Assembly: GCF_958295425.1 (NCBI RefSeq)
Contig: NC_081147.1
Span: 4,299,290 to 4,363,289, forward strand
Length of the DNA stretch: 64,000 bases
Reading direction: 5' to 3'
Origin: Solea solea
Taxonomy: Eukaryota; Chordata; Actinopteri; Pleuronectiformes; Soleidae
Shown here piece after piece: positions 23,474 through 35,764 of the stretch. The notes under the pieces were generated by a model. It did not search any database. It was not told the DNA's origin and saw only the letters and a list, made by a program, of their open reading frames with translations. Numbering within the stretch: the first letter of the stretch is position 1; every line of letters begins with the position of its first letter. A program made the translations under genes and the position numbers.

Positions 23474-24025
23474 CTTTAGGAACGGTGAATGCACTGCTTG
23501 GACCCAAATGCACGAGAGAGGAGGCACGATGAATGAATCAAGAGTCTTTATTTTCCTCTTGAGATCTTGAAATCAAAATCACTTCTTCGTAGAAGGAGAA
23601 ACTAAACTAGGCTATACTTGACAAAATCAAAATCACTTCTTAACAGAAGGAGGAAAAACAAGACAAGAATTGGCACTTGAGCTTACAAGCAAAAGGCGAA
23701 ACAACTGGGACTCTGACATGATCTCTACGAGCATAAATGACACAGTGGCAAATGACAAGGGAACTGGGGACACTATATAGGGGAGAGGGAATCAAGGGCA
23801 GGTGGGAGTGATTACTTAAGGATCACCAGGTGAAGTGCATGAGGGTATTAGGGAAGATGTGTCAAAACAACTGAGGAAACTATGACATTTACCAAAATAA
23901 AAGGGGAAGTGAAAATCATACCCACACCAAAAGTGACATGAACTTAACGTGACTTTAAACCTAAACTAACACAATAACTAAACTAAGCAAAACAAAAACA
24001 CTAACAGACTTGACGCTTCGTGACA
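23474..24025 (-). mobile_element. Solo LTR, Gypsy-type, decayed 3' end
   Basis: In minus orientation it starts TGTCACGAAGCGTCAAGTC, has a TATA-like CCTATATAGT block near 23775, and ends in the GCATTTGGGTCC motif typical of a fish Gypsy LTR class. It is related in layout to the LTR at 25638-26061. The 3' boundary is worn: flanks are AAAAA and AAAAT if the end is at 23474, and no better duplication is visible. A 54-bp imperfect tandem duplication sits inside (AATCAAAATCACTTCTT at 23571 and again at 23625). No internal pol or gag is present. Confidence 0.75.
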
Positions 24026-25084
24026 AAAATGTGTCTTCTGCCAAGGGTGCTCCCCTAAACAACTGGCTCACACTACCTACATGTACCAAAGTGACTGTGT
24101 CTGCACTTCTCAGTTGGCCAGTAACACTACGTTAAGACAGCTCAACAACACATGACTTACCGCAGAACTGTAGAACCTTGCTTGTCCTATAAAGCACAGG
24201 GCTTTGGTAGTTACTCGGACGTCCACAGGGGGTGAAAGAGGTTTTATCGTATGGAGATACAGAGACTTCTTCAAGTAAAGGCTTGTGTATTTCACTAATT
24301 ATAATTACTAATTATTTTGATATAAAGTTGAATTTTATTACAACTGTTGGAACAGCCAAAATGGTCCCAGTTCTTTTTGTAAACGCTAACGCTAAACTGT
24401 GCTTTACACAAACACAGCAGATTTTTTTAAGGAGCTTGTGTGAAAACAATGGGGAGGTTCTCCAGATTCATCTATAGAGGGATGGCCCACTCAACAGGGC
24501 GGGAAATTAAGTGTGGGTGTTGAGCTGTGATGGCTCACTGGGGAACAAGCTGACAACACAGGGGGTAAGTGAAGTTGGAGAGCATTGGTGATGAGCTGGT
24601 TATGTAGAGGTGCTGCTGTGTGGCGATGTATTTCAAACCCCCTTCGGCTCAAGAAAAAAAAAAGATGTTATTGAAGGGGGAAACTTCACGAAGATAACTC
24701 AGAGTAAACAACTCGAAACTGGCTGAGTGGGTGAAGAGCCAGAGCAGACATACTGCAGTGCTGAAGTGTTGATGAAGGGCAGGTGTGGAGACAGATTGGC
24801 AATAAAATAAGTCAAAAGTTGTGAGGAACACCACGCCCACACCACACATGCGCACAGATATGGACAGGACAGGCGGAATAATAAACATCACAAGGAATAC
24901 ATGGCCATGTCAGATTTGCCTTCTGACTGTAGGCATTCAAACTTACAGATATGTTGCTGTAATTGGATTAGTCATTTATATTTAGCTTTTATTCCCAATT
25001 TAAATTGTGCCCAGTGTTGACCTTGTATAGATAGTTTCTGATGCATGAAATACATTTCTAAAAGGTGTCTCAGAAATGTATTGG
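24026..25084. other. No recognised feature
   Basis: Unassigned. The minus-strand frame 24649-24891 has no known domain. Confidence 0.45.
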
Positions 25085-25240
25085 CAGCCCATTGCCAAGA
25101 GAAAAGGAATTTGGCTCACAACCAGAAGGTTGCTGGTTTAATACCAGAAAGGGCCAATTGCCTGGGTGTCCCTAAACAAGGCACCCAATCCTGCTTTTGC
25201 TCCTTGGGTGCAGATGAGAAGTCAAATTCACTACCACTAA
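25085..25240 (+). repeat. Dispersed SINE-like repeat fragment
   Basis: CCAGAAGGTTGCTGGTTTAA followed by GGTGTCCCTAAACAAGGCAC resembles a common fish repeat with a tRNA-like B-box region (GGTTCGATTCC in the family, degraded here to GGTTTAATACC). Partial copy; the ends cannot be fixed. Confidence 0.45.
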
Positions 25241-25632
25241 TTGGTGTGTGTGCAAAAATGACCAATTTCTAAGTATGAGTCTGAAACCCGAGATGGTTGT
25301 GCATGAAGTTTTATTCATAAAGTTTCCATATTAGAGTTTTTCTGGCAGATATTGACCCCCCTCTCCAGCTCCTGATAGGTCTATGTCCTGTCCATGTCTT
25401 CTATGCTACCTTTACCATAATCCATAGTCAACAATGTTCATGCGATCACATGATTCTGAGTCAGGGTCTTGTTGGCTCATTGGAGTGGTGAATTCCACTG
25501 ATAATCCTTGGGCAAAGTGCATGTAGAAACAGAAAGAAATACAATTTGAACCTAGTAATAAACATGATGTTTGATGATGACATTGCCACCACTGCTGTTG
25601 ATGATCATTGATTCTTGGGATGCATGCAGCAA
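25241..25632. other. No recognised feature
   Basis: Unassigned sequence ahead of the LTR. Confidence 0.4.
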
Positions 25633-25637
25633 GAAAG

Positions 25638-26061
25638 TGAGACTGGAGGACTCAAATGCACGTCACAAAGTCAATGTAAAGTTTAACAAAAAGTTTACTT
25701 AGTAAGAATATAAATAAAAAAACGCTCATCAGGAGGATCAAACAAATCTCAACACGAGTAAACAAAACCAGGGAAACATGAATAACTTGCAATGAAAAAA
25801 CTTGGTGACATATCTCACGGATCTAACAATGCGAACTGGCAACATGATAGGGGAAGACCAGGACTATTTATACAGGAGGTAAGTGGTAACGGGTGAAAGC
25901 AATCAGGGGCGGGGCAGACAATCACAGTGGCGGGAAATTACACAAGGGGAGGAAGTGAGGGTCTGAAATGAGAGGGAAAGGTGAATACAAAATAAAACAG
26001 GAAGTGCATATGAAAACAAGACATGAGTGACTAAACTTAACAAACTTGACGTGATATTACA
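25638..26061 (-). mobile_element. Solo LTR, Gypsy-type, intact boundaries
   Basis: 424 bp, TGAGACTGG...ATATTACA on the plus strand, flanked on both sides by GAAAG (25633-25637 and 26062-26066). In minus orientation it begins TGTAATATCACGTCAAG, has a TATA box CTGTATAAATAGTCC near 25865-25880 and ends with GTGCATTTGAGTCCTCC before the 3' edge. No primer-binding site, gag or pol adjoins it, so the internal region has been lost by LTR-LTR recombination. Confidence 0.9.
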
Positions 26062-26066
26062 GAAAG

Positions 26067-28709
26067 AGTAATAGTAGCTTGACTTCTAATCAAGTATTTG
26101 CATGAACTAGCGAATAAGTGTGGACTCAATACACTCTGTGTGTTTGTGTGTGTGAGTATGTGTGTCCTGTCGGTATATATTTCATATTAACAGTTAAGTC
26201 CTTCAAGAATAATTACAATACGCCCATAACTTTATAATACATGATATAGTGCAGTAAGAGCACATAGCTTTCCTCCTCCAACTGTAAAATATGGACATCA
26301 TCTGGATCTGCATAAAATCCTACCTTTTCATAGATATTAGTATTATACTTGTGCCTCATTTATTCACAGTTTTGTAATGAGCTCTGCATTATTTACTGCA
26401 ATGTATATATAAAGTCTTATTTTACAATGTTCAAGGACAGAAAAACAGATCTCATATGCACACCCTCCAGCCTGACTTATAATCCAAGCCACTATGCATT
26501 TAAATATGTCATAACAGAAATGGAAAGACAAAAAACTTGCCGTACAATGGGCACTCCATTTTCTACTGACTGTCCGTCTTCATTTCTTGAAGTAAACTCC
26601 TCAATTGTATAAACAATTTGATCAAATCCATCAATTATACTATTACGGTTAAACCAAGACAAGGTCAACCAGATATGGACATAAATAAATAAACTGACAA
26701 TACTAACCATGTGAATGGGTGACTGAAAGAACCCCAGGGAGGTGTGTGGTTACACAAAGAGTTCTGAGAACGGCACATACATTCAAATTTTGTCACACCA
26801 CAAATATCAAATGTCTCGAGTGACAGAGTATAATGCTGTCTTCCATTTGTAGCTTGGAATTTGCAAGCTCACGGGGTGCCCCCTGAACATGGATTTAAAA
26901 CTTGGAAACTTGGGCAATCCCAGGTTACAGGATTGAGGTGTGCAAAACATTGTATTGATATTGTCTGGTATGTTGTTGTTATTAACTGGTATTGCTAACA
27001 GTGGCCAATAATTAATAGTTTTGTGTTGATGTTTTGGTGTTTTTTTCCCTTAGAGAAACAGGGCCCACTTAACTTGGAGGAGATCATGGGAAATACTCTT
27101 CTCTGTTTCAGTGCCTATCTACTCCACTACCTTCCCCACCTCTCCATCATCTGGCCTTCAAGTTCCTCTTCAACAAAACCATCTTTACTGAGTGCACCAC
27201 TGAGTGCATGATTGCACTTTATCTTCCTCATGTACGGGATCCAGTGAATGTTAATGTGTCTCTTTGCGTGGATGGAGCAACATCCACCCAGAACAACGAC
27301 AGTTCCTGATGGCTCGATGCTCTTACTGACGCCGCTGCAATCCATGATTCAGTTTGGAAGCATTACACCTCCTGCAGTCTGCAGACTTAATGTACAAATT
27401 TGCATGTTATATACTCCCCTCCCACATCAAGTGTAATGAATAAATGCAAACTGAAGAATACCTAAACCATGAGTAGGTATTGCGAGTTGCTATGGCTGAG
27501 TTATAGGTGTAGACATAATTTACCATTCATGGAAAGAACATATCCCGCATCTGCATCCCAGATTCCATTTGTGCAATGGCTGGAAGATTTGTGTGTGCAT
27601 ACAGAGTAAGGGTTGGAGTTTACAATCTCCTCTTTGGGCAGCAAATTTATTGCTAGTGCCGATATTCTGTAATCCCACATCCATCCAAATCTTCAAAGCA
27701 CGCATCGTGGTTTCACTTGCTATAATCAACACTTTCAATGCTCCATATTTATTATTCAGTATATCCTGGCCCGACAAGTGACTTGACAGGACATTCAGCC
27801 ACATGTATGCCCGGAGTCTGTACTCCATAAATACGGATGAAAGTGCAGAAGTAATCATGTGTTCTAACCCTGCATCTACATCTTCTCTGGCTCCCAAGTG
27901 TCTCATATGTGGAAGCTGGTAATAATATGTACATTGGTTTCTGTGAATATCATTATTTCAAACCACAAACCTGCATCCTTGACAGATGCATACACTCTTG
28001 CACTCTTTGTATGCTCATATTACGCATGGACATCCATCTTTGTGTCTCTATATTTATCTATTTTGATGTGACCACTCTGTTGTTTGTGGAAAACATTTTA
28101 TCAGAGGATAGACATTTCTCCCTTGATTACTAGGCTCTCACATCAAGGCTGTGGCTTCAACTTAAATGTGTCCCATTCACATTGAGAGTCAGAAAATGTC
28201 AAGCATTGCCAAGCTGCGTTGCAGATCCATAGCTGAAATACTCACCTTTCAAAGCAGCAGCATCTAGACCAGGTAGTCAAAACACATAATGCAAATTCTC
28301 CAACTCTAGTGCTAGCCAAGCAAATTACATTTATGCTTTAACTAATCAGACACTGCACCATTCAAACAGAGCTCTTGGACAGGCCCATTGTCCTCGATGC
28401 CAGACAAAGTGCACATAACAATGAAATGGCAAGCATCGCATCACCATTATTTTAGCAATATAAGCAATTCCTGCAATAAAGTCATCCACGACAGACATTG
28501 CTCTGCTATCCTCCAATAGCCACATCCAGCACTAAGCATCAGGCACACCCACAGTCAAGCATTAAAGCAACACAAACATATGAATCCTCCCCTTAAGGTT
28601 GGTAGGATGGCAATGCTCCGACAAGCTGTAATTGTTCCAAACTCTGATTTAAAAATTATGGAGGGCACTCCACAATTGCCAGCTGTACCGGTATTTCTTT
28701 CAACGAGAA
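26067..28709. other. Unassigned 2.6-kb stretch
   Basis: I find no family I can name. Candidates looked at: the minus frame 27520-27906 (128 residues) and the plus frame 27569-27781, neither with a domain. A pyrimidine run ending CCCTTAG at 27046-27052 resembles a splice acceptor, but the sequence after it does not read as a known exon. Confidence 0.4.
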
Positions 28710-28815
28710 GCTTAGAGTTTGCTTTAAAGTAATTTACGAAAGGGCGAAAGGTGGGGTACACCCTGGAGAAAACATGCAAACTTCATCCAGAAAAGCCCTT
28801 GTTCTGACTGGATCT
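28710..28815 (-). repeat. Dispersed teleost repeat A, recombined fragment
   Basis: GGTGGGGTACACCCTGGAGA jumps directly to AAAACATGCAAACTTCATCC; in a full copy more than 100 bp separates these blocks. An internal deletion or junction is therefore present. It abuts a LINE fragment at about 28816. Confidence 0.55.
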
Positions 28816-28917
28816 CTTTGGTGCAGATTTCATTTCAAAGGGGAAATCATTCCATAGTTTCAGGGCAGCTACAGAAAAGGCGTGATTACCTTTAGTTTTT
28901 AGCTGGGTTTTAGGCAC
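28816..28917 (-). pseudogene. L2/CR1-like LINE C-terminal scrap
   Basis: Minus strand reads KTQLKTKGNHAFSVAALKLW then NDFPFEMKSAP with no stop over about 30 codons. The HAFSVAA.KLWN.LP pattern is the conserved C-terminal tail of L2/CR1-like fish LINE proteins. It has no known catalytic role of its own. Only this tail remains, with no RT core nearby. The 3' end of the element is replaced by dispersed repeat A at lower coordinates. Confidence 0.65.
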
Positions 28918-30275
28918 ATCTTAAAGTCATCAGTCATTTGACTTAAAACGCTTGGGATGGTGTGTGAAGATAGGGGAACTAGGATGTTAAAATTAATCAA
29001 AAAATGAACAGGAAGACCAAATCAAGTTAGTCAAGCTAGTTGCCATGACTCCACTATCGAAAGAGTAAACGTTTATTTTGTGATTTCCTCCCTCAGAAAA
29101 GGAAATGAAAAGTCATGCTTCAGTTGCAGATCAGAAAATATATCCTGTTACTTCATATGTGAAGAAACCATCTTGTAATATTGTGAGTTAGGACAAGATA
29201 AACAGGTTTGTGAACAGTACAATACAACGCCAGGACAATGTTACCCTTTTTTCACTCACAGATGAAGGTAAAGAGAGAAAGACAGCAGGGGGAGGAAGAA
29301 GAAGAGGGGTCCCTTGGCGACTGGGTCTAATTGAAATGAAATCTGACTAAAACAATGACTTTAATGACATTTTGAATCCAGGACTGGAGTAATGACATGG
29401 ACAGGCCCAGGGGGAGATAGGCACTTTAAAAAGCCTGAGTGAGAGGGAGGGAAAGAATAGAGAGAAAGATAGATTGATAAAAAAAAAGGGAGAGGTTAAA
29501 GAGGTCACGCTTGGAGAGGGTTTTTTTTATTAAGACAGCCAAGGGAGACATAGGAAGCCAGAGAGACACATATAAAAATAAAGAGACTGACACTGAGAGT
29601 TTACAACTGGACTGAGAAGGACACTTTTTTAAAAAAAAAAAAAGGAGAAAAGCATCCATGGAAATATTTTTTTTTTCTCCTTTATCGGGCTGTCGAGCAG
29701 TTTCTCTTTTTAGCACATTTCCCAGACTGCACGACACTGTCAATAGGTCAACATTATGAAGTCACGAAGTGACTCAGTCAAACCAACTGAGGCCTCTCTG
29801 TCAGATATGGTAACTTATGGTAATTAAATATGAATCACCCAATGATATTTATGAGACTAAATTCTAAATATAAATATTGTATTTTTTTGTAGAAATTTTA
29901 TCACCACAGGTCACAGGTGGAGTCAAATCTTGAAATGATTTTACTTTGTATTCCCAAATTGCATATTTGAGCAGATTATAAAAGGTTCAATTCAACCAGC
30001 ATCAGTAAAAAAAAAATGGTTTTGCAGAAACTTGACACATAAAATAGGGTCATCTTGTAAAATCTATGCTTGCTTAAGTCTACGTTGAGATATATTTTGG
30101 CACATTATCTCAAATTACACTGCATTTTATGCAGTCTTAAGTTTGTGTCGCATCACATATAAGATCACGCAGAGCCAAATGCTACATCTGGTCAACACTT
30201 CTGAACAGCAAGCAAACTTGAGGCCTCATAATGTGGCTTTCAGAAGAATGCTAGAAATAACTTGGACCAAAAACA
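28918..30275. other. No gene; purine-rich block at 29270-29660
   Basis: The plus strand at about 29430-29660 is rich in A and G with homopolymers, and the minus frame 29426-29743 across it is a composition artefact. The rest is unassigned. Confidence 0.45.
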
Positions 30276-30400
30276 GTGTGGACTGACAACATGCAGGACT
30301 CAACAAAACTGAAATACAAGGACTGTATCAGAGTGGCACAAGATCGGGGACGATGGAGAATCATGACAGCCAACCCGTGGATAGCAGATGGTACAGAAAG
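30276..30400 (+). pseudogene. LINE C-terminal tail fragment
   Basis: The plus strand reads WTDNMQDSTKLKYKDCIRVA then QDRGRWRIMTANPWIADGT. The RWTDNI.EWTG...A..RRWR.MTAN..DGT pattern is the extreme C-terminus of a class of fish non-LTR retrotransposon proteins. The fragment at 35409-35715 covers the part that normally lies just before this tail, so both may come from the same family. The frame continues to 30578 without further similarity. Nothing recognisable of the element remains upstream. Confidence 0.55.
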
Positions 30401-30624
30401 AAGGACAAAGGAAGTGTTGCCTCCATCACCACGTTCTGATGTGTTATTTTGTAACATGTATGAGATCTTTCGCTTGGATTTACCCAGACTTTGGTGCAGA
30501 AGAGTGAGCAGTTTACTAACTCCACTACTAATAACAGAGGTCATGGCAATCATATTCTTATCATATTTAGGAAGTTGAGATGATTTTATTAGGTGAGCCT
30601 TTTGTTAAAAGGATTTCAGCAAAT

Positions 30625-30925
30625 CCAACTATCCATCCATTGTGTACCACTTTATCCATATGCTGGGCTGCTGATGCAAATCCCAGCTGACATATGGGAA
30701 AGGCAGGGTACACCCTGGACAAATTGCCAATCCATTGCAGGACCAACACATACAGTATAGACAATCAACCGTTCATGTTCTCACTCATACCTTCTGGCAG
30801 TTGTCCAACTAACCTCTGCATGTTTTTGGACTGCTGGAGGAAGCAAGAGAACCCAGAGAAAACCCACACGCACACAGTTGCGAACCCGAGTCTTTTTCCT
30901 GCAAGGCAACAGTGCTACGACACCG
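30625..30925 (-). repeat. Dispersed teleost repeat A, near full length
   Basis: Most complete copy in the window, in reverse. It begins with the tail CTATCCATCCATTGTGTACC and passes through CAGGGTACACCCTGGACAAA, a GGTTGATTGTCTATACT region, TGCATGTTTTTGGACTGC and AGAGAACCCAGAGAAAACCC. It ends with AACAGTGCTACGACACCGC near 30921. The 134-residue plus frame over it (30694-31098) is not a gene. Confidence 0.8.
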
Positions 30926-32544
30926 CGTGGTCCCAATTTCAACAAATCACACGTGTAACTCTCGCTTTATCATGCTGCAGCATTCCATTTGGTATCCTGA
31001 ATCAGGTTCAGCCAGTGACAATGATGATTATGATGATGATGAAAGACGTTTGTGCAGTTACTGCTGAAAAATACCAGCAAATTGACAGTACTTGCTAGGA
31101 AAGTGGGGCTTGATTTCATGGAAACTGATGAAACACAAAAAAACTCAAAGCAATTATTCTGCATAGCCATTTTTTTCCACTGGCAGCACCAATGCATACT
31201 ATAAAACCATCCCATATTCTGTCATTGTCTGCTGCTTCCCAGGGAGAAGAGCCTATTAAGCTGAGCCCCACAGAGCATGGTCAGCACATGTTAGGACATT
31301 GAATGTATACCACCTGTGTGTGTGCGTGTGTGGTGCAGGGTTTACTCCACAACCATATGTCAACATCCATATGAGGATTTAGCTTAGTTGCAGATTTTAA
31401 TAACATCAATACACTTACTTTGGGGGGGGGGTGAGCAGCAAGATAAAGTAAGGAACATATCCTTAAGATATTGGAGACTTGAGCAGGTATAGATTTAATT
31501 AGGTAAGCCTTTTGTCCAGCGGCTTAGACCTATTTCTCCTGTGTGTCTCTGCAAATTGTGTCTTTGTCTCAGGCTGGTTCAAAGCAAGTTAGTCCTATGT
31601 GTCAGTACCTCATACAACCATACGTCAAAATATATGAACTATCTCATATTGACACAAAGGGTTTCTTTGAATACAGAACCAAATCTATAAGCTAAGACTC
31701 TGGCAACGTTTTCCCCATTTTAGTTCTTTGTGATTAAACAAATAAAAAGCTAAATTAACTGTAATATACATAAAGTAAAGCCTTAAATGAGCATCCATTC
31801 TGTGAACAGTACTGTGGGGCAATCTCTCAGTTATTTAATTTAATACATCAGTACACTGGGACATCATTCCATTCTGCAACTCACCTGATAAATAAAGCGA
31901 AGATCAATGGAACATTAATGAGACGTCAACCGAGTCTCCTAAAAAACAATGAAAGTGAAATAGTGAAATGAAGCAAGATGGCTGCAAGGACCGGGATGGT
32001 CTCGTCAGTCATACAGAAAGAAGCGCAAATTAAATTTGACAGTGTGCACTCTATCCTCGTAATGATTGTGTCACATTGCATTAATGGTAAAATGAATATG
32101 CAGCCAAAACATGATAAAAACCAGAGCTGGTGTCCAAATTGAAGGCCAATTCATCACAACATCTACTATCTGTGAAGAAAAGGACATGTTCACACATATT
32201 GTACTCCATCACATTGCAATAAAACATGGGGAAAGTGTTAAATCCCTTCAATATAAACTAAAAGCTTTGTAATTACCCGTGTGTGATTAGTAAATTGGTT
32301 ATGAAAAGTCTTTGGTCTTGGATAGTTGCCCACTCTTGCAGCCAGTGGAAGGTTTTAACACCTGGGGGCATTTTTGAGAGCATGCTCCTTTAATTTCACA
32401 TCAACCCCAAGCAGGATGCGAAGTTTACATTTGAGTTTTGAGAGAAAGGCGACATTGCGACAGCTTCAAAGGGGGGAGGAGTCTGGGAGAACGAGCCTTA
32501 ACCTGATTGGACAAGAAGGTGACAAACGCACATACCAGTAATGC
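30926..32544. other. No recognised feature
   Basis: Contains a short ATG-rich run (31020-31042) and a G10 run near 31421-31430. Otherwise unassigned. Confidence 0.45.
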
Positions 32545-32885
32545 TTCTTCTTTCAGGGTCACCAAAGCGGATCATCTGCCTCCATCTTGTCCTCTCCCTT
32601 GCGTCCTACTCTGTTCTCTGTGGTCTTCCTCTTTTCCTCCTGCCCGTCAGCTCATCAACATCCTTTGTCCGAACAATCCCAACGTTGCAACGCTCTCTTG
32701 CTTTAGTTCCACACCGTTCAATCTGAGCCATCGCTCGAATATGCTCACTTCTAATTCTAGTCCATCATGGTCACTCCCAACAAAAATCTCAGCATCTTCA
32801 GCTATGCCACCTCGAGCTCCGCCTCCTGTCTTTCAGACAGTGCCACTGTCTCCAGGACGTCTCACTGCTGTGAATAAAAAAATGG
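32545..32885 (-). pseudogene. RTE-like LINE C-terminal fragment
   Basis: On the minus strand this aligns with the region after the RT core of a common fish RTE-like LINE. Recognisable pieces are EAELEVA.LKMLR, LLGVT.MD and, nearer the end, a basic EEKRK stretch where the family has GKRKRGRPK. Several stops and frameshifts interrupt it. It probably belongs to the same family as the fragment at 55-335, which covers the RT catalytic loop. The plus-strand 129-residue frame (32507-32896) is antisense to it and should not be annotated. Confidence 0.6.
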
Positions 32886-34233
32886 CAAAATTCTAATCCA
32901 GTAGCTGATATTTGACCAGAGATTAAGTCTACGTCCATTTTATATATACATAATTTCAATACTTTACACTAAACTTTAAATATTTGCACAAGTACTAGAT
33001 GGCCATATACAGTAGTTTTCACCAAAAAAAAGTGGTTTAGGGGTTGTTATGCTTTCAAGTATTTGAACAGAACAGAGAAATGCTTCTCAAAGTGACAGGT
33101 CACACAAAGACCAGGCCTGTGTGTCGGTATTAATAGCAAATCAGTCTGTTATGGGGTGAAGAGAGATGATGAGAACGACCCCCGATTCAAGTTATAATTG
33201 CTCATAGTTAATCATTGGTGTCTACGTGTCATGAGACTGGGCGTATTCTGCTTTAGGGGGAAAATTAAGAGTGTGATTGTACAACAGCGGTCGCCACAAA
33301 AGTCAGGCTTCAAATTAAACATAAGAGAATGTAGTATGGGGATTTGATTGCACCAGATTCATTAGATTTCAAAGATTGACACAGAAACTTATACACTTGG
33401 GAGGGCAGTTTCAAGAGCTTTGGTTAAAGGGGAATACTGCCTAATTTTCTCATTTCCCACATGGTTGGCAGCTGCCATTTTGTCTCCCCTTGTTCTTTAA
33501 TTGATATTAGAATGAACATCATTTCCCAAGTGACAGCATCTCTTAACTGCAGATGTTAAGTTCCCTTCTTGGGCACGACTTGGAAGCACTTGTTATAAAT
33601 GAGGTTGCACTTAAGTCAGGTGTCAAATGGAAGATGGAGAAAAGTTCCTTGCAGGGAATGTAATGCGTTCAATTTGACAAGTGAAGATACAAATTGAGCG
33701 AGCTGTAGTCAAATGAGAATGTGAGGGTTTGAAGTGATTTCCGAACCCCTAATTTACGCGTCCTTGTTCATCACGCCTAATGAGCAAATGAACTTTGCAG
33801 CAATGAGAGCCAGGAGCTCCTACAACACGTCTGTGTATGGGAAACAGAACAATGTCCATCTTCCTGTCTCCCTGTGACTCAATGTTTTTTTTTTTAGATT
33901 AAACTAACCACAGTGAGCATTGGAGCATCCTAAATGGTTACCATTGCAGAAAGACGGATTTCTGTGTGCCAAAGCATCTTGTCAACTAATCAACATCAAT
34001 CATGGAAAATGACCCATGGGATATTTGATTTTCTCTCACTTAGCATACTCGAGAGTTTCTAGCAAAAGTGCTTTTCTTGTTCTGATGAATGAGTTGCTTG
34101 ATTGCCAAAAGGAAATGAATGAACATTAAATGCCAAAAAAAACAAACCAAAATTTGGAAATAGCCCAAATCAATCTTAAACAGTAATTCATTTCACTACA
34201 GGAGGAACTTTGTTTGACACTCAGTATGTTAAC
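32886..34233. other. No recognised feature
   Basis: AT-rich unassigned sequence. Confidence 0.45.
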
Positions 34234-34960
34234 TAGGGCTGTAATCAACCAAAGAAATTCTTGGTCGACTGAAGCCCTGAAATTTCGACACAAAATCGAC
34301 TAGTCGATAACATAACGCAGACAAGTTAGCTTACCGTTTTTTCTCTGGACTTTTCTGGTTTCAGTTGTTATACACACACACATCGGGATTAAACTACAGG
34401 CATATACAAATTAACCGGAAGATAATAAATTCTTGGAGCTTGACAACAGGGGCCGAACCATTGAGTGTAATGTCTAAAGTATGTAATTATCACAATATCT
34501 ACGACAGGAAATATAGTAATAACAATAATAACCACATCAGACCCAAACTAATCCAAAACCACACACCTAATACATATACTAATAATATTGTTTTAGTCAC
34601 TAATAATTGTATTTTGTCGTCATCATCTGTCATTAGGCCGAGTCATCAGAGAACTTCTGCACGTGACAGGAGGGGGAGCTGTAAGAGAAGTCTGCAGTGA
34701 ACAGGGTAAAGAGTATTCAAAAGTAAAATGTTCTAATATCAATGAATTGCTGTAGCCAGTTGTTTCATTGCATTTGTTTGTAGAACCACTCCGCTACACA
34801 AAGCAGATAGAAACACCTATAAAAACTGAATTGCTGGATGTGCAGTTCTCATGTGTCTGGGAAGGTTGTTTGTGGACCCTGCGCGATATGAGAGCTTAAT
34901 CTTGCAAATTCTGCATTCTGCCTTTGTGTTTTCACAGTTATTAAAATTAATCAAAATGCT
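34234..34960 (-). mobile_element. hAT-like transposon relic
   Basis: TAGGGCTGTAATCAACC at 34234 followed by GTCGACTGAAGCCC and CGACTAGTCGATAAC resembles the terminus of fish hAT-like elements. A minus-strand BED zinc finger lies at 34838-34926. The second terminus and the catalytic hAT domain are not visible, so the right boundary is arbitrary. Confidence 0.5.
34838..34926 (-). pseudogene. BED zinc finger of a hAT-type transposase (remnant)
   Basis: The minus strand reads KAECRICKIKLSYRAGSTNN followed by LPRHMRTAH. The C-x2-C pair and the H-x4-H pair with the intervening LSY..GST.NL.RH are the BED-finger pattern that hAT transposases (and host ZBED proteins derived from them) use to bind element ends. 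The frame is open across the finger, but no RNase-H-like catalytic domain or hAT dimerisation domain follows at lower coordinates. The context (hAT-like terminus at 34234) favours a dead transposon over a host gene. Confidence 0.65.
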
Positions 34961-35408
34961 GCTGAGAGTGTGACGTCCATTGTGGACAGTTCAGCAGGCA
35001 ATGGTTTAAGTACCTGGTCTGAACTAAAAAAATTGGACAAACATGTCAGACAGAACAGCAAGAGAGTTCACAAGTAAACACAAAGATGCCTGCAGACATG
35101 GACTGGAATTGTGTGGAGTGAAAGGAAACAGCTGGAGGCTGATGAAGGTCATGCAGCAGCTGGATGACACGGTCCAGAGTCAAGCTAGTCTCATACCATC
35201 TGCATCTGGGAGCACAAAGGTCTGCCAAAGTTTGAGTAACACACACTTCATCTTCAAGTGTGGCATGTTGCTGAGGTACCCAGTAATGTGCTGCATCCAA
35301 TACAAGTTAAAAGTGTGATTTTTTTTATTGACTGCTAACACTCACTCTGCTCGTTGGGTACAAGGAAAAAATAAAATACTCATTCATTCATTTTCTACCA
35401 CTTTATCC
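34961..35408. other. No recognised feature
   Basis: Two opposing frames (35043-35318 plus, 35046-35300 minus) with no identified domain. The stretch CATTTTCTACCACTTTATCC just before 35409 looks like the tail of dispersed repeat A. Confidence 0.45.
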
Positions 35409-35715
35409 TACATATATACCTAGGAGCAGCACGTGCAGCCCTCCTAAGTCTAGAAGTAATCTGGAAGGATAGGGCCCTCAAGACAGCCACTAAACTGAAA
35501 GTGCTCAGAACTCTTGTCTGGCCTGTGGCAACCTTCGGCTGTGAGGCCTTGACTCTACATGCTAGTGACATCCGGAAGATCCAGAGCCCTGGAGATGAAG
35601 TGCTACAGGAAGATACTCAGAGTCAGCTGGACTGCCCATCGCATACATGACTCGTGCTGGAGGAGCTGGGAGTGGAAAGAACACTACTCAACATCATAAA
35701 AAGAGGAAGCTCTAA
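35409..35715 (+). pseudogene. LINE C-terminal coding fragment
   Basis: The plus strand reads LKTATKLKVLRTLVWPVATF then GCEALTL, followed after a frame change by EMKCYRKILRVSWTAHR and LGVERTLLNIIKRGS. The TKL..L.TLVW.VA.YGCE.WTL...EMRC.R..LRVSW pattern is a conserved C-terminal module of several fish non-LTR retrotransposon families. At least one frameshift and one in-frame stop are present. The RT palm is not present upstream. The following tail module of the same type of protein occurs separately at 30276-30400. Confidence 0.65.
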
Positions 35716-35764
35716 TAGAAATCAAAAAGAAAGAAAACACATTTGTCAAACACAAGTCAGAAGT

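Noticed and set aside
32507..32896. 129-residue plus-strand frame
   Set aside because: Antisense to an RTE-like LINE fragment.
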